The notes under the pieces are model-generated. The model was not told the DNA's origin and did no database searches. It was given only the letters and a program-made list of their open reading frames with translations. This document shows positions 30,452 through 42,400 of a DNA stretch of 64,000 nucleotides, piece by piece. This stretch comes from Ancylostoma caninum (Eukaryota; Nematoda; Chromadorea; Rhabditida; Ancylostomatidae). Numbering within the stretch: position 1 is the first letter of the stretch; every line of letters starts with the position of its first letter. The position numbers and the translations under genes are program-made. Location of the stretch: contig JBAJFG010000632.1 in assembly GCA_037903475.1 (NCBI GenBank), forward strand, positions 1 through 64,000, read 5' to 3'.

Positions 30452-33400
30452 TGAAAAATAATTCAATGAGGTTTCAGGGTAAATATGAATTGCAGAGTGT
30501 TCTCGGAGCAGGCGGATATGGACAGATTTTTAAGGCGTTTGATCCTGTAAGTGGTGGTTCTTCATCTTTTCTTTCGTTGTTCTATGGTTTTGCATGTTCG
30601 CTTCAGAATAAGAATTTGCACGTGGCTGTAAAAATAATGCAAAAAAGGCATGAGCCTCAAAGAATGATTCTGGAACAACAGATCTTATACCAATTGAAAG
30701 GAAGACCAGAATTTCCTCAGCTGGTAACAGAACTGCTACTACGAGAAAGTTATTCGTAAACACAGTCAAAAGTGCAGGACACATTTGCTTCAGTATGGCA
30801 GCGGAACATTCGAGGACTATATGTTCATTGTAATGGAGTTACTCGGCAAAAGCTTATCTGAAATGCGGAAAAAGAATGAAGGAAAAAGGTGAGCGAGGCA
30901 AGGCAGTCTATTATGGTATTACAACCCAGCAAACAAAGAATGCTATATGTTTAGGTTCGACGCAGTAACTGCCTTGCGGGTTGGACTCATGATTACTGAT
31001 TCGCTGAAGGTTCTACACGAAATGGGATTTCTACACAGGTATGTAACCCACATAAAGGACTAATACTTTGGCCGTTGAATGACGTGGGGTTCCTAGTGTG
31101 AGGGGCGGGTCCACCGCTATGATTAGGGTGCGCCAGCGCCTAAAAGTGGGGAAGTCGGTTCCTCCGTTGTGATAAAGATGCGCTGGCTCGCAAAGATATA
31201 ATAGTCAGAACCTGTCCACTTTTGTGATAGCGGTGCACTGGCGCGCGAAAGTGGCGAAGCACCAGAAGACAAATCTTTTGCTGTTGGAGAAGTGCGCGGG
31301 CGCCCGTGGATGGAAAACCACTAAAAGGTACTCTGATAACTCTGCAGCACCGAATGCAGCCCGAACGGCGTGATGGTTCGAGTAGAAACCCTAGCAGCAA
31401 CGGTTGACATTTGCTGCCATCCTCCCCTCAATTGCTGCCATCCCTCAGTAATTGCTGTTAAAGGGACGAAAGCTTGAGCAGCAATCGAGGCGAGGATGCC
31501 AGCAATTGGGAACCGTTGCTGCTAGGGTTTCTACTTGAACCATCACGCCGATCGGGCTACGTTCGTGCCGCACAGTTACCAGAGTAGGTCCTCCGCCGAA
31601 TGGGGACTGTATTGGCGCCCAATAAATGTAAATGCCAGGCGACGGCACTGGGTAGGAGATGCGTAATATGCCATTTCCATCCCGCTATTCACTTCACAAC
31701 CCAACCCCTTCTCTCAATTTCGTTTACAAGCCCTCCCATATGCTCACTTGTTCTTAACGATATCCCACGTCCTCTCTTATTTATTTATCCGGGCCAACTC
31801 TTATCACTTCATCTGTCGTAACTCAGACACTTCGCTCGACCGGCCCGCCTTCCAATTGCCACCCCTTGAATCACCGGGTTGGAAATTGGCCGCCTGTGGT
31901 AGAGGAGCCAGCCAGTGATGGGCCTCTTAGCCGAAACTGCTCCAAATTAAGTGGTCAGAGCAGCGTTGCATACGATTACCCGTTAATTCTCCGCAAGCAG
32001 CGTTCCAACCTCTAGTATCTCGGCTTCTGGTTGCGCAGTGACTCGCACTGAAGACCTCTGTGTTCGACGTCGGTGTGGATCCGTAGTGATATAAAGACAA
32101 CACAAATCAGCAAACCTTCACCATGAATAGGTAAAGATGGGTCTTTGCAAGGTCCTTACGTGTTTTCGTGCACCTTTTTTCTAATACGGAGTGGACTCAA
32201 ACCAAACTGACCACTGTTTATGAGTGTTTGAGAGTTTGCAGCGAAACAATACATTCCACTACTCCCGTATTATTTGCAAGAATTACTCTGAACTTTCGTA
32301 CCACGGTGGGCCCACCGTTATCCCATGGTTAATGTTCGGCACGTCAACCATGGGCAAACAGTGGGGCCACCGCGGGCCATCCGTGGAGTTACCCTGGGCT
32401 AAATAGGGGATTCACGAGGAGGATCTGAGGGATTTCCGTGGGGAAACTGTGGGATTTCCGCGGAGAAACTGGTGTATTTCCAGGGATTTTCCAAAGTTTA
32501 ATCGGGGTATTTCCGAGGATTAATCAGGGCACTTCCAGGGGTTAATCGGAGTAATTCAACGAGTTAGGCGAGGTCATCATGCTCTTCCGCCCACATTCTC
32601 ATCGTGTCCTGATCACCTTTTTTTGGATAAACACCACATAACAGCATAGTGATTTATTTCCAACATATTGGCACTTGAAAAACAGCACAATCATGAGTGC
32701 AACAGAACAACAATGTTTCGCGAGTGCAGCGAAACCGAGGACTTTGCATTTCCATGTGGCCTGAATATGAGCAGGATTTTCATCCAGTTGGAACGAACAT
32801 TTCGGAAGTTATCTACTCACGTGCCTGGACAGGCCTTTTCCCTCGTGAAGAAGTCAGAAAGGGTGTACGATATTTGCGCATTCACGAGTGTCGACTCAAT
32901 TCCTCTTCTAACAATTAGTTACGATATGTGTCCACAGACTACGGCAAAGAATACCTAAAAGAGCTAGTACTGAAGTAAGCATTGAAACGAAATCCTCACT
33001 TCATCAAGGAGAGTTCGCATCAAACTTTTGCTACAATCGTTTACGCCGTTTGCCGTGCTGGAGTCTCAGAGTTAGTAGAAGTCCAGAGGAACTCACCACA
33101 GCGGGAGCGGAATCGGATGAATGGATTGGAACCAGCAAACACAATGAATGATGATGTTTTCATCAAATACCTATGTCATTCTGCAAACACGTTCCCGCTG
33201 GGCAGGTCTTTAGATGAGGTGAAGGTGAGCGAATGGTGGGCCTTTGCTGGTTGAAACGGGGAGTAATGCGGAATTGGGATAGGTGGGATAGCGGTGGGCA
33301 AATGGTGGGCAAAAGGTGGTTCAATTGTGGAAAAAAACGGAAACGTGGGCTAACAGTGGGCAAAGGGTGGGCAAACGGAGGTTCCACCGTGGGTTGTCCA

Positions 33401-36400
33401 AGCACGGTGGGCACACCGTGCGGTAATGGTGGGCGCACCGTGAGAGTGATAACAACGGTGGACTAACGGTGGGATAAGTGGGGGAGGATACCACAATCGG
33501 GGGATATCTAGGGGATAACTGGGGGGCGACGGTGGGCCCACCGTCGGTTGGGGGCCCACCGTGGTACGAAAGTTCAGAGTAGTTTACAGCGCTCGCACGG
33601 TGAGAGGCTCCGCCCACAAATTAAGGTGCAGCGCTCGCACGGTCGGCCCTGAATTCGGAGCGCTCGCACTGTTCAAGTGTCTGAATAGCTAAGAGCAGCA
33701 ATTTGCGACCGATTCATCGGGGAAGGATGAGAAGAATAGTGGAAAATTTCCACCTGCTTTAACAAGGGAAGGATACTAGGGGATTCAGCAATTCGTAGTC
33801 AGATGTATACTGGCAAATGTAGTTTTTGAAGCTGATCACGAATGGTTGTCCATGTCTGCTGCGGTTTTCTGGTTACAGTGGTTTTTCCGAAGCACTCTTG
33901 GACGCAGCACTTGTCAAAGATATTTAAGCCATCTGATTCAGGGGAGCTGTGGCGCCGTGGTAGCGGCTCGTTCTACAGTGGGGGCCCATGGTTTGTTCCT
34001 AGGTCCACGAAGTGTTTTCGCGTTCTCTTATTCAATGCTATCCTCAGTCCCGAGAAAATCCAGTACTGCAGTGTAATGTTTTCACTTGTAATTTGGCATT
34101 TTGAGCGTTGAAAAACATTCTTAAAACTCTTATGGCTTCTCCATGTAAAAAAAAGAATTTCAACGTCGTGCAATCATGAGATAAGATAACACAAACTTGT
34201 TGGAACACAGCATTTTTTAAAGTGAACAGCATATGAAGGAGGGCTTATTCCTCTTGCTTACAGCACCCAATCGAATCTGGTGTGAAACCAAGCTGAACTT
34301 ACAGATGTCATCGTAGACAGCTACCACTACCGAATGTGCGCATAAATTCTCGGATTTCGCTTTCTAGCGGAAGAACCCATTTGCGGATGTTCTCTCCTGT
34401 GCCGTAAAAATTGAGCGACAGGAATATCGCACAATCCGCTTTCGAAACCCAAGAACTCCTGATTGTAGGCGAAGAAGATGACGTAGCAGTATTCAAAATG
34501 TTTTTCATAGAAATACAGCAGTGAATGAGGAAATGCAAAACCAACGCTTGCACGAGGGTGCGAGCCTATGACAAGTCACCTGAAGAGCGAGACACTTGCA
34601 GTTTCACCACAGCCCACCTTGCTAACTGTGCTTGAATCATCCTCTATGTAACCCATTTCCACAAATAGCTGAGGATTTTTCCATATTGCGTAGCCTTTCG
34701 CCTCCTTTTTCATCCACTGTATATTTTGCCTTCCCATCTGAATCTCCCTATCTAACACTTTTAGTAATGCGGACCATAAGCGTCGTATTCCAAACCAAAA
34801 AGGGTGAGAATCCCTTCAACTCTATAGAGAGAAATCAGCAGATAAGTGACACAGACTTGAAATCAGCGTCAGAAACTGCATGTGTTGGTGCACATGCCAT
34901 CACAGATGACTGGACTCGCCTAATATCCTTCCCTTGTGAGACACTTGGTGCGGCTGCTGATCCCACTCTACTATTAGGTCGTCATTTATGAAATGTCCGA
35001 TTTCATGAGCGGTCAGTTTGACAGTCTCTATCTTCGAAGATTTACTAGATTTCTTCACTTCTTCTTTTTCTTCATGAAGGTGCATCCTTTTCCTTTCAAG
35101 GTCACTTCCTGGGTTTTTGGTCAGTTCTCGAATTTTTGTTTGAAAGCATTTTTTTGTAGAACTACTCAAAGACGAGAAATCGTGTCGTTTTGAACACAGG
35201 TTCCATTTTCCAGCCATTAGAGCTGAGAAAGCTGGGAACATCACGGTAGTGTTAAGGGACATTTGGCTAGTAAATGCACTGAATCGCGTTTGCTTGGGAA
35301 GTTCCGCTCAGGTGACATGAAGCTCCAAAGTGAGCCTTATGATAAACCTGGATATCGATGAGCTGGAAGCCGTAGCTGAAGCGGATAGGAGTCAACCTAG
35401 GTCAGCGTAAGCAGAAATGTGTGATCTTTATAATCCAGTAACATTTAAGTACTCAAGCCAATGTGACCATTAAAAGTGGTTCGGTAAACGAAATGGGTGC
35501 CATTTTTGACCATTTTTCACAAATCCACGCTGCTTAAGCCAGAGGAGCAGAAGTGAGGACCAACCTGCCACGCACTGTACTGGGCAAACCTTGCTTTGTT
35601 CCCAAGTCCGGTCGTCATTGAACCTCGGCATAGTAGTCTGTTGGTAAACTTGTTAGCCGAACACGATGTTAGTAATGCTTTTTATTGGCCAACGTTTCGG
35701 CGGCTTCGCCTTCTTCAGGGCCTGAAAGGATCAAACGATGTATGAGGATAGCCGCAAGAACGCCACTTCAGTCAAACATTAGATCGAGGCCATACTCAAA
35801 AAAAAGCAAACCCCTTGGAAGTCGGAATCTCACCTCTGCAAGTCCAAGGGTTTTGCTGGTTTTTTGAGTAAGGCCTCGATCTAATGTTTGACTGAAGAGG
35901 CGTTTGTGCGTCTACCCTCATACATCGTTTGATCCTTTCAGGTCCTGAAGAAGGCGAAGCCGCCGAAACGTTGGCCAATAAAAAGTATTACTAACATCGT
36001 GTTCGGCTAACAAGTTTACCAACAGACTACTATGCCGAGGTTCAATGACGACCGGACTTGGGAACAAAGCAAGGTTTGCCCAGTACAGTGCGTGGCAGGT
36101 TGGTCCTCACCCCTGCTCCTCTGGCGTAAGCAGCGTGGATTTGTGAAAAATGGTCAAAAATGGCACCCATTTCGTTTACCAAACCACTTTCAATGGTCAC
36201 ATTGGCTTGAGTACTTAAATGTTACTGGATTATAAAGATCACACATTTCTGCTTACGCTGACCTAGGTTGACTCCTATCCGCTTCAGCTACGGCTTCCAG
36301 CTCATCGATATCCAGGTTTATCATAAGGCTCACTTTGGAGCTTCATGTCACCTGAGCGGAACTTCCCAAGCAAACGCGGTTCAGTGCATTTACAAGCCAA

Positions 36401-39400
36401 ATGTCCCTTAACACTACCGTGATGTTCCCAGCTTTCTCAGCTCTAATGGCTGGAAAATGGAACCTGTGTTCAGAACGACACGATTTCTCGTCTTTGAGTA
36501 GTTCTACAAAAAAATGCTTTCAAACAAAAATTCGAGAACTGACCAAAAACCCAGGAAGTGACCTTGAAAGGAAAAGGATGTACCTTCATGAAGAAAAAGA
36601 AGAAGTGAAGAAATCTAGTAAATCTTCGAAGATAGAGACTGTCAAACTGACCGCTCATAAAATCGGACATTTCATAAATGACGACCTAATAGTAGAGTGG
36701 GATCAGCAGCCGCACCAAGTGTCTCACAAGGGAAGGATATTAGGCGAGTCCAGTCATCTGTGATGGCATGTGCACCAACACATGCAGTTTCTGACGCTGA
36801 TTTCAAGTCTGTGTCACTTATCTGCTGATTTCTCTCTATAGAGTTGAAGGGATTCTCACCCTTTTTGGTTTGGAATACGACGCTTATGGTCCGCATTACT
36901 AAAAGTGTTAGATAGGGAGATTCAGATGGGAAGGCAAAATATACAGTGGATGAAAAAGGAGGCGAAAGGCTATGCAATATGGAAAAATCCTCAGCTATTT
37001 GTGGAAATGGGTTACATAGAGGATGATTCAAGCACAGTTAGCAAGGTGGGCTGTGCTGAAACTGCAAGTGTCTCGCTCTTCAGGTGACTTATCATAGGCT
37101 CGCACCCTCGTGCAAGCGTTGGTTTTGCATTTTCTCATTCACTGCTGTATATCTATGAAAAACATTTTGAATACTGCTACGTCATCTTCTTCGCCTACAA
37201 TCAGGAGTTCTTGGGTTTCGAAAGCGGATTGAGCGATATTCCTGTCGCTCAATTTTTACGGCACAGGAGAGAACATCCGCAAATGGGTTCTTCCGCTAGA
37301 AAGCGAAATCCGAGAATTTATGCGCACATTCGGTAGTGGTAGCTGTCTACGATGACATCTGTAAGTTCAGCTTGGTTTCACACCAGATTTGATTGGGTGC
37401 TGTAAGCAAGAGGAATAAGCCCTCCTTCATATGCTGTTCACCTTAAAAAATGCTGTGTTCCAACAAGTTTGTGTTATCTTATCTCATGATTGCACGACGT
37501 TGAAATTCTTTTTTTACATGGAGAAGCCATAAGAGTTTTAAGAATGTTTTTCAACGCTCAAAATGCCAAATTACAAGTGAAAACATTACACTGCAGTACT
37601 GGATTTTCTCGAGACTGAGGATAGCATTGAATAAGAGAACGCGAAAACACTTCGTGGACCTAGGAACAAACCATGGGCCCCCACTGTAGGACGAGCCGCT
37701 ACCACGGCGCCACAGCTCCCCTGAATCAGATGGCTTAAATATCTTTGACAAGTGCTGCGTCCAAGAGTGCTTCGGAAAAACTACTGTAACCAGAACACCG
37801 CAGCAGATATGGACAACCATTCGTGATCAGCTTCAAAAACTACATTTGCCAGTATACATCTGACTACGAATTGCTGAATCCCCTAGTATCCTTCCCTTGT
37901 TAAAGCAGGTGGAAATTTTTCACTATTCTTCTCATCCTTCCCCGATGAATCGGTCGCAAATTGCTGCTCTTAGCTATTCAGACACTCGAACCGTGCGAGC
38001 GCTCCGAATTCAGGGCCGACCGTGCGAGCGCTGCACCTAGTTTTGTGGGCGAGGCCTCCCACCGTGCGGGCGCTGCACCTTAATTTGTGGGCGGAGCCTC
38101 TCACCGTGCGAGCGCTGTAAACTAATTCTTGCAAATAATACGGGAGTAGTGGAATGTACTATTTCTCTTATTCTCATTTCTGAGATCGGCGGCTTTACGG
38201 ATAGGCCTGCCTTGAGACTAATTGGCGACGGCAGCTACGAAGATCGGTTTTACAGTTATAGTACACCATGTGCAGTTGTAACGCTGTTCTTTGTATTGTT
38301 ATTGAACTTGCCTTCTTTCTAAGTTCAGCTGACATCTGCGCAGCATCCGATTTTTTCAATCGAATAACGCCCTTGTTTCCGCGTTTTGATTGTGACAAAT
38401 TCAAACCGATTTTGGGAGAACTTTTCTCTGAGAGTATCAACAGGCTATTCTCGGAGTGACTTTTCTCAGTGAAGAATTCGAGCCATAATTGCGCGCTATA
38501 TGTAAACCTGCTTTGTTCCATTTGAAATGCGTCTTGCTATATCCATCTTTGAATCCGGACCCTCGATCGTCCTGGACCCGACTTACACTCATCGGAATAG
38601 GTGAAAATTCATTATACGGATGCCATTGGATGTGATGATGGGCTGGGATACGTCTCAGGTTATCGGATCTCTAGCGGCGGCCTGACAGAGCCTATGTTAC
38701 TTTGCAAATCGCCCATCCGTTTTACATTGTTCTAGGGTTGTGTCATTCAAGAGGAAGGGTTTTAGAAGGAATTGGAAGAAGAAATAGAAAAAAAGAGAAC
38801 GGAATAAAAAGAATAAATTAATTAAATAAATGAATTGTTGTCAGGAAATAAGAAATAGGAATAGGATAGGACAGAAATGCGCATGGGTAGTGTTAGCAAG
38901 CGCAACTAAAGATGTGAAAGGGAGGATGTGGTAGAAGAGGGGAGAGAGAAGGTAGAGAGAAAAGAGAGGATGAAAGAAATGAAGGAGAAGAAGGTGGAAA
39001 GAAAAAGGAAAGAGAAGGAAGATATAGGAGAACTAAAGGATCTCATACTAAAATAGAAGAAGGAGAACTACGATAGGAACAGATTAGAAGGAAAAGAATT
39101 TTGAAAATTGATGGAAAGGCAGAAAATGGTAAATTGGAAGAGAGAAGTGGGGGAAGTAGAGAAAAATGTTGTAGAGGATGTGAAAATGAGAGGTTTGGGT
39201 GATAGGAGAGAGTGGGGTAGAGAGTGGATAGAAATAGAATTATAAACTACTGGGTGAGAGGGGGAGAAGGATAGAGAAAGAAAGAGATAGATAGAGGGTG
39301 AGAAGTAAGTGAGATAGGAGAAGAAGGTAGGAAGAGGAGGGGTAAAGGAACGAGAAAGTGGAGGAAGATAAGAACTAAAAATGAAGCGGCGAAATGCGAT

Positions 39401-42400
39401 GAATGAATATAGGTTACCTAGGCGCGCGCGAGCTATCTACACCAAGACATTAGCACGAATGATGTTGGCGGGAAACCGAGCGCATGAGATTGACTAGGAT
39501 GTGCAGGATGATTGATCGTTATTAACCTAGGGTGGTAGACAACAGACGCAGCAACATAAGGTAACAAGTGGCGTAGTAAGATAGCGCTAATACAGAGTAG
39601 CAGGCGCATTATGATAGGCGAAAAGTGGCTAAAGGGATTGCGAAAGATGCGCAAGATGGAAGGAAGCGAGCATTTGAACAACGCTAAGCATCTAAAGTAT
39701 CATCGCACACCCATTGCATCACGGCGTGGTACGTATCCAAACATGGAGTTGAGTAAATTTTACCCGGCACTTGATGAAGTATGGATAAGAACGGCGATGG
39801 ATTTGCCGTGAGAAAGAAATGACCGGTACTGAGTGATTAACGAAATTTTATGGATCATGTTTGAAAACATGGACCGAACCGAACTAGTGCAATGCGTTCA
39901 AACCGTAACTTTACCAATAGTAGCCGGCTAGAGCAGATTATGCGAAATGGTCTCAAGCGGGCACTACCTACAGTAAGCCGAGCACGAACATTGATTTAAA
40001 AGTACGATTAAGGACGATAATACAAGAAGATGGAAAACAGTGGATCAAAAGCAGCGGAGAGGAAAAAGCGAGCACTTGAGCCATACAGTGCGCCTGTGGC
40101 ATTGTCGTTTACCCATTGGATCAGGGTGCAGTGCGCATTCGACATGAACTTTAGTGGATTTTGACCAGCATATATTAAAAGACGGTGAAAACGGCGATGG
40201 AGCTGCCGTAAAATGGAGATACCGGTAATGATGGAATGGCGAAAGCGATCATGTTTGAAAGGTAACTGCTCGAACTCATCCAGTGTGTTTAGGACGTAGC
40301 TGAACCAAGTAGAGCCGACTAGCGCAAGTAAGGCAAGCGCGATTAAGCAGGCGATACTTACAATAAGTCGGGCAAGCTAATTGATGAGCACGATCAAGGA
40401 CGATAATGGCAGAGGGCAGAAAACAAAAAATCAAATGACGCGGAAGTGGGCTAAGAGCGGGCGACGGCGCAGTAGGAGAAACACCTACAAGGAGAAAGGG
40501 ACCTAACCGTAGTAAGTGAAGAAACTGGTACACCTATCTGTATTTCTTTATCACCGACTGCTGGAATGGACGTGTCCCATAGCACAGAGCGGTCAAATGC
40601 GTGTTCAGGAGCCAGTTTCATATCCTTTAGGTTTTATTTAATCCTCATTAGCTGCAATCTCAAACGAATAAAGCGTGCGCTACCGTTGGATATTCGAGCG
40701 GAAGGAAAGAACGAACGCATCCGAAGGAAACAATGTACCGGAGGCCCATGTGCCTTGTGGAGCCCATCGTTGCTTCGCAAGGATGCTTGAAGCTTTTACC
40801 ATGGCAGATCACAATTTCATGGATATTCACCCGTTTCTGTGGAATCTGATTTTTTCTAAGAATTTCGAGGAGAGCAGTGCACTAGTGTGGCATATTTGGA
40901 ACAATGGTGAAGGCCAGCAAAATCGAGACGTGACGTATACGCTGCACTTGAGACAAGAAAGTCGAACAAATCAGTTCGAATTTCGTAAATGGCATTTAGA
41001 CGTATATCGATTTTATTGATTTTTCGCTTTTCTTGACCAGGGACTAGCGAGGACATGCCTGCTGGGGTATCTCAATGCGCTGAACACGAATACGACAACC
41101 ATTTTGCGCCAAATTATCGATTTATTGATTTTATTGATTTTTCGCTATCATTGTCCACTTGGTGCTGAAGATATGTCTACTGGGGTATCTCGATGCGCTG
41201 AACACGAATATGGCGACCATTTTGTATGACACCATCGATTTATCGATTTTATTGACTTTTCGCCATTCTTGCCCGGGAGGCGATGAGGACATGTCTACAG
41301 GGGCAAATAAATACGCTGAACACGGATATGGCAACCATTTTGGGCAAAACATCGATTTATTGATTTTATCGATTTTTTCACTATTCTTGCCCCTGAGCGG
41401 TATAGACATGTCTACCGGGGTATCGCAGTGCGCTGAACACGGATATGATAACCGTTTTGACCGAAATATCGATTTATCTGTTATATAGATTTTTCGACAT
41501 TTTTGCACACGAGTCGGTGAAAATGTGCCTTCTGGGACTTTCCGAAAAGCTGAAAGTGGATGAGGCAAGCACTTTATAAGAATTTATTTACGGATCAAGC
41601 AACTTCACCTCATTTTCTGAGGGAAGGGGAGAGGGGTGAAGAGGGAGGGGTCACTTAAGCCGATCACCAAATGATGAGCAAAGGATTTTTTGGTTCAACA
41701 AGTGTTGGCATCAGCTTTAAATGGCCGCGAGAAGTTGAACACTCGAGCGAAGCCGGGTACATCATCTAGTTAATTATAGAGATGTAAAACCAGGAAACAT
41801 GTGTATTGGCGCTACACCCGCAACAGTTCGAAGAATCTATCTTTTGGACTTTGGGCTTGCCAGACAGTTCCGGGTGCGTTTGTTACGATACGTGTACATC
41901 TCAACGAATTTTCACATATTTTCGAAGTGATAGCATTCAGACATTTGTTATGCTAGTGGTTTTGAACAATTCTTGTTCTTGTTCAGGACAAAGGAAAAAT
42001 AAAAAGACGAAACCATGTCGGGTTCAGAGGTACACTTAGATATGTGTCGCTGAATGTTCATGAAAGGAAAGACCAGGTGCTTTAATGTCGTATAGCCCGA
42101 TCCTATTAGCTGTTCTGATGTTCCTTCTGAAAAAGTAGTCTGCAACTGGAGTGAAGATATTCTTTTCAAGTGTACTTGCGACGATTTGATATCGAACTTT
42201 TACTCGATGGTGGAATTAGCGGAGGGAACTCTGCCATGGACTCGTATGAGAGATGCAGAAGACATCGCACGGAGAAAAAGAAACATCTCCTTCGAAGAAT
42301 TATGCCCGTTAGTTAAGTTCGCTAGTTGGTTTAGTTTTGTGAGGCCAACAGGGGCTTGCTTAGTATTGAAGAGGTTTTAGGTTCAGCGGTATGTCAACGG

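Larger units (their letters stand above)
32250..38158. repeat. 5.9-kb near-perfect palindrome in the kinase intron
   Basis: Two inverted arms of about 2.3 kb meet near 35840. They match from TACATTCC at 32250 and GGAATGTA at 38158 inward. Arm differences: a 1,294-bp TA-flanked insertion only in the left arm, one extra ~43-bp GTGCGAGCGCTGCACC-type unit only in the right arm (38010-38110), and scattered substitutions (for example CATGAGAT/CATAAAAT next to the TTAGGTCGTC motif). Encoded fragments such as LDREIQMGRQNIQWMKKEA and MAGKWNLCS occur on diverging strands in both arms, so the arms derive from one sequence. Confidence 0.9.
31039..41779 (+). other. 10.7-kb kinase intron filled with mobile and repeated DNA
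   Basis: Donor GTATGT at 31039 and acceptor ATTATAG at 41779. The other introns of this gene are 53-113 bp. The contents are a decayed minisatellite patch (31085-31270), a fold-back MITE, a 5.9-kb palindrome, a purine-rich block, and about 400-bp and 117-bp tandem repeats. The splice phase (2+1) across it is intact. Confidence 0.8.

Noticed and set aside
33943..34010. tRNA-like stretch near GTGGCGCCGTGGTAGCGGC
   Set aside because: No B-box with the expected spacing and no cloverleaf pairing could be drawn. It is also part of the palindrome arms.
34900..35262. Zinc-protease-like HEIGH motif in TAHEIGHFINDD
   Set aside because: The other palindrome arm reads HKIGH, there is no protease context around the motif, and the sequence overlaps transposon tips. 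A chance match.
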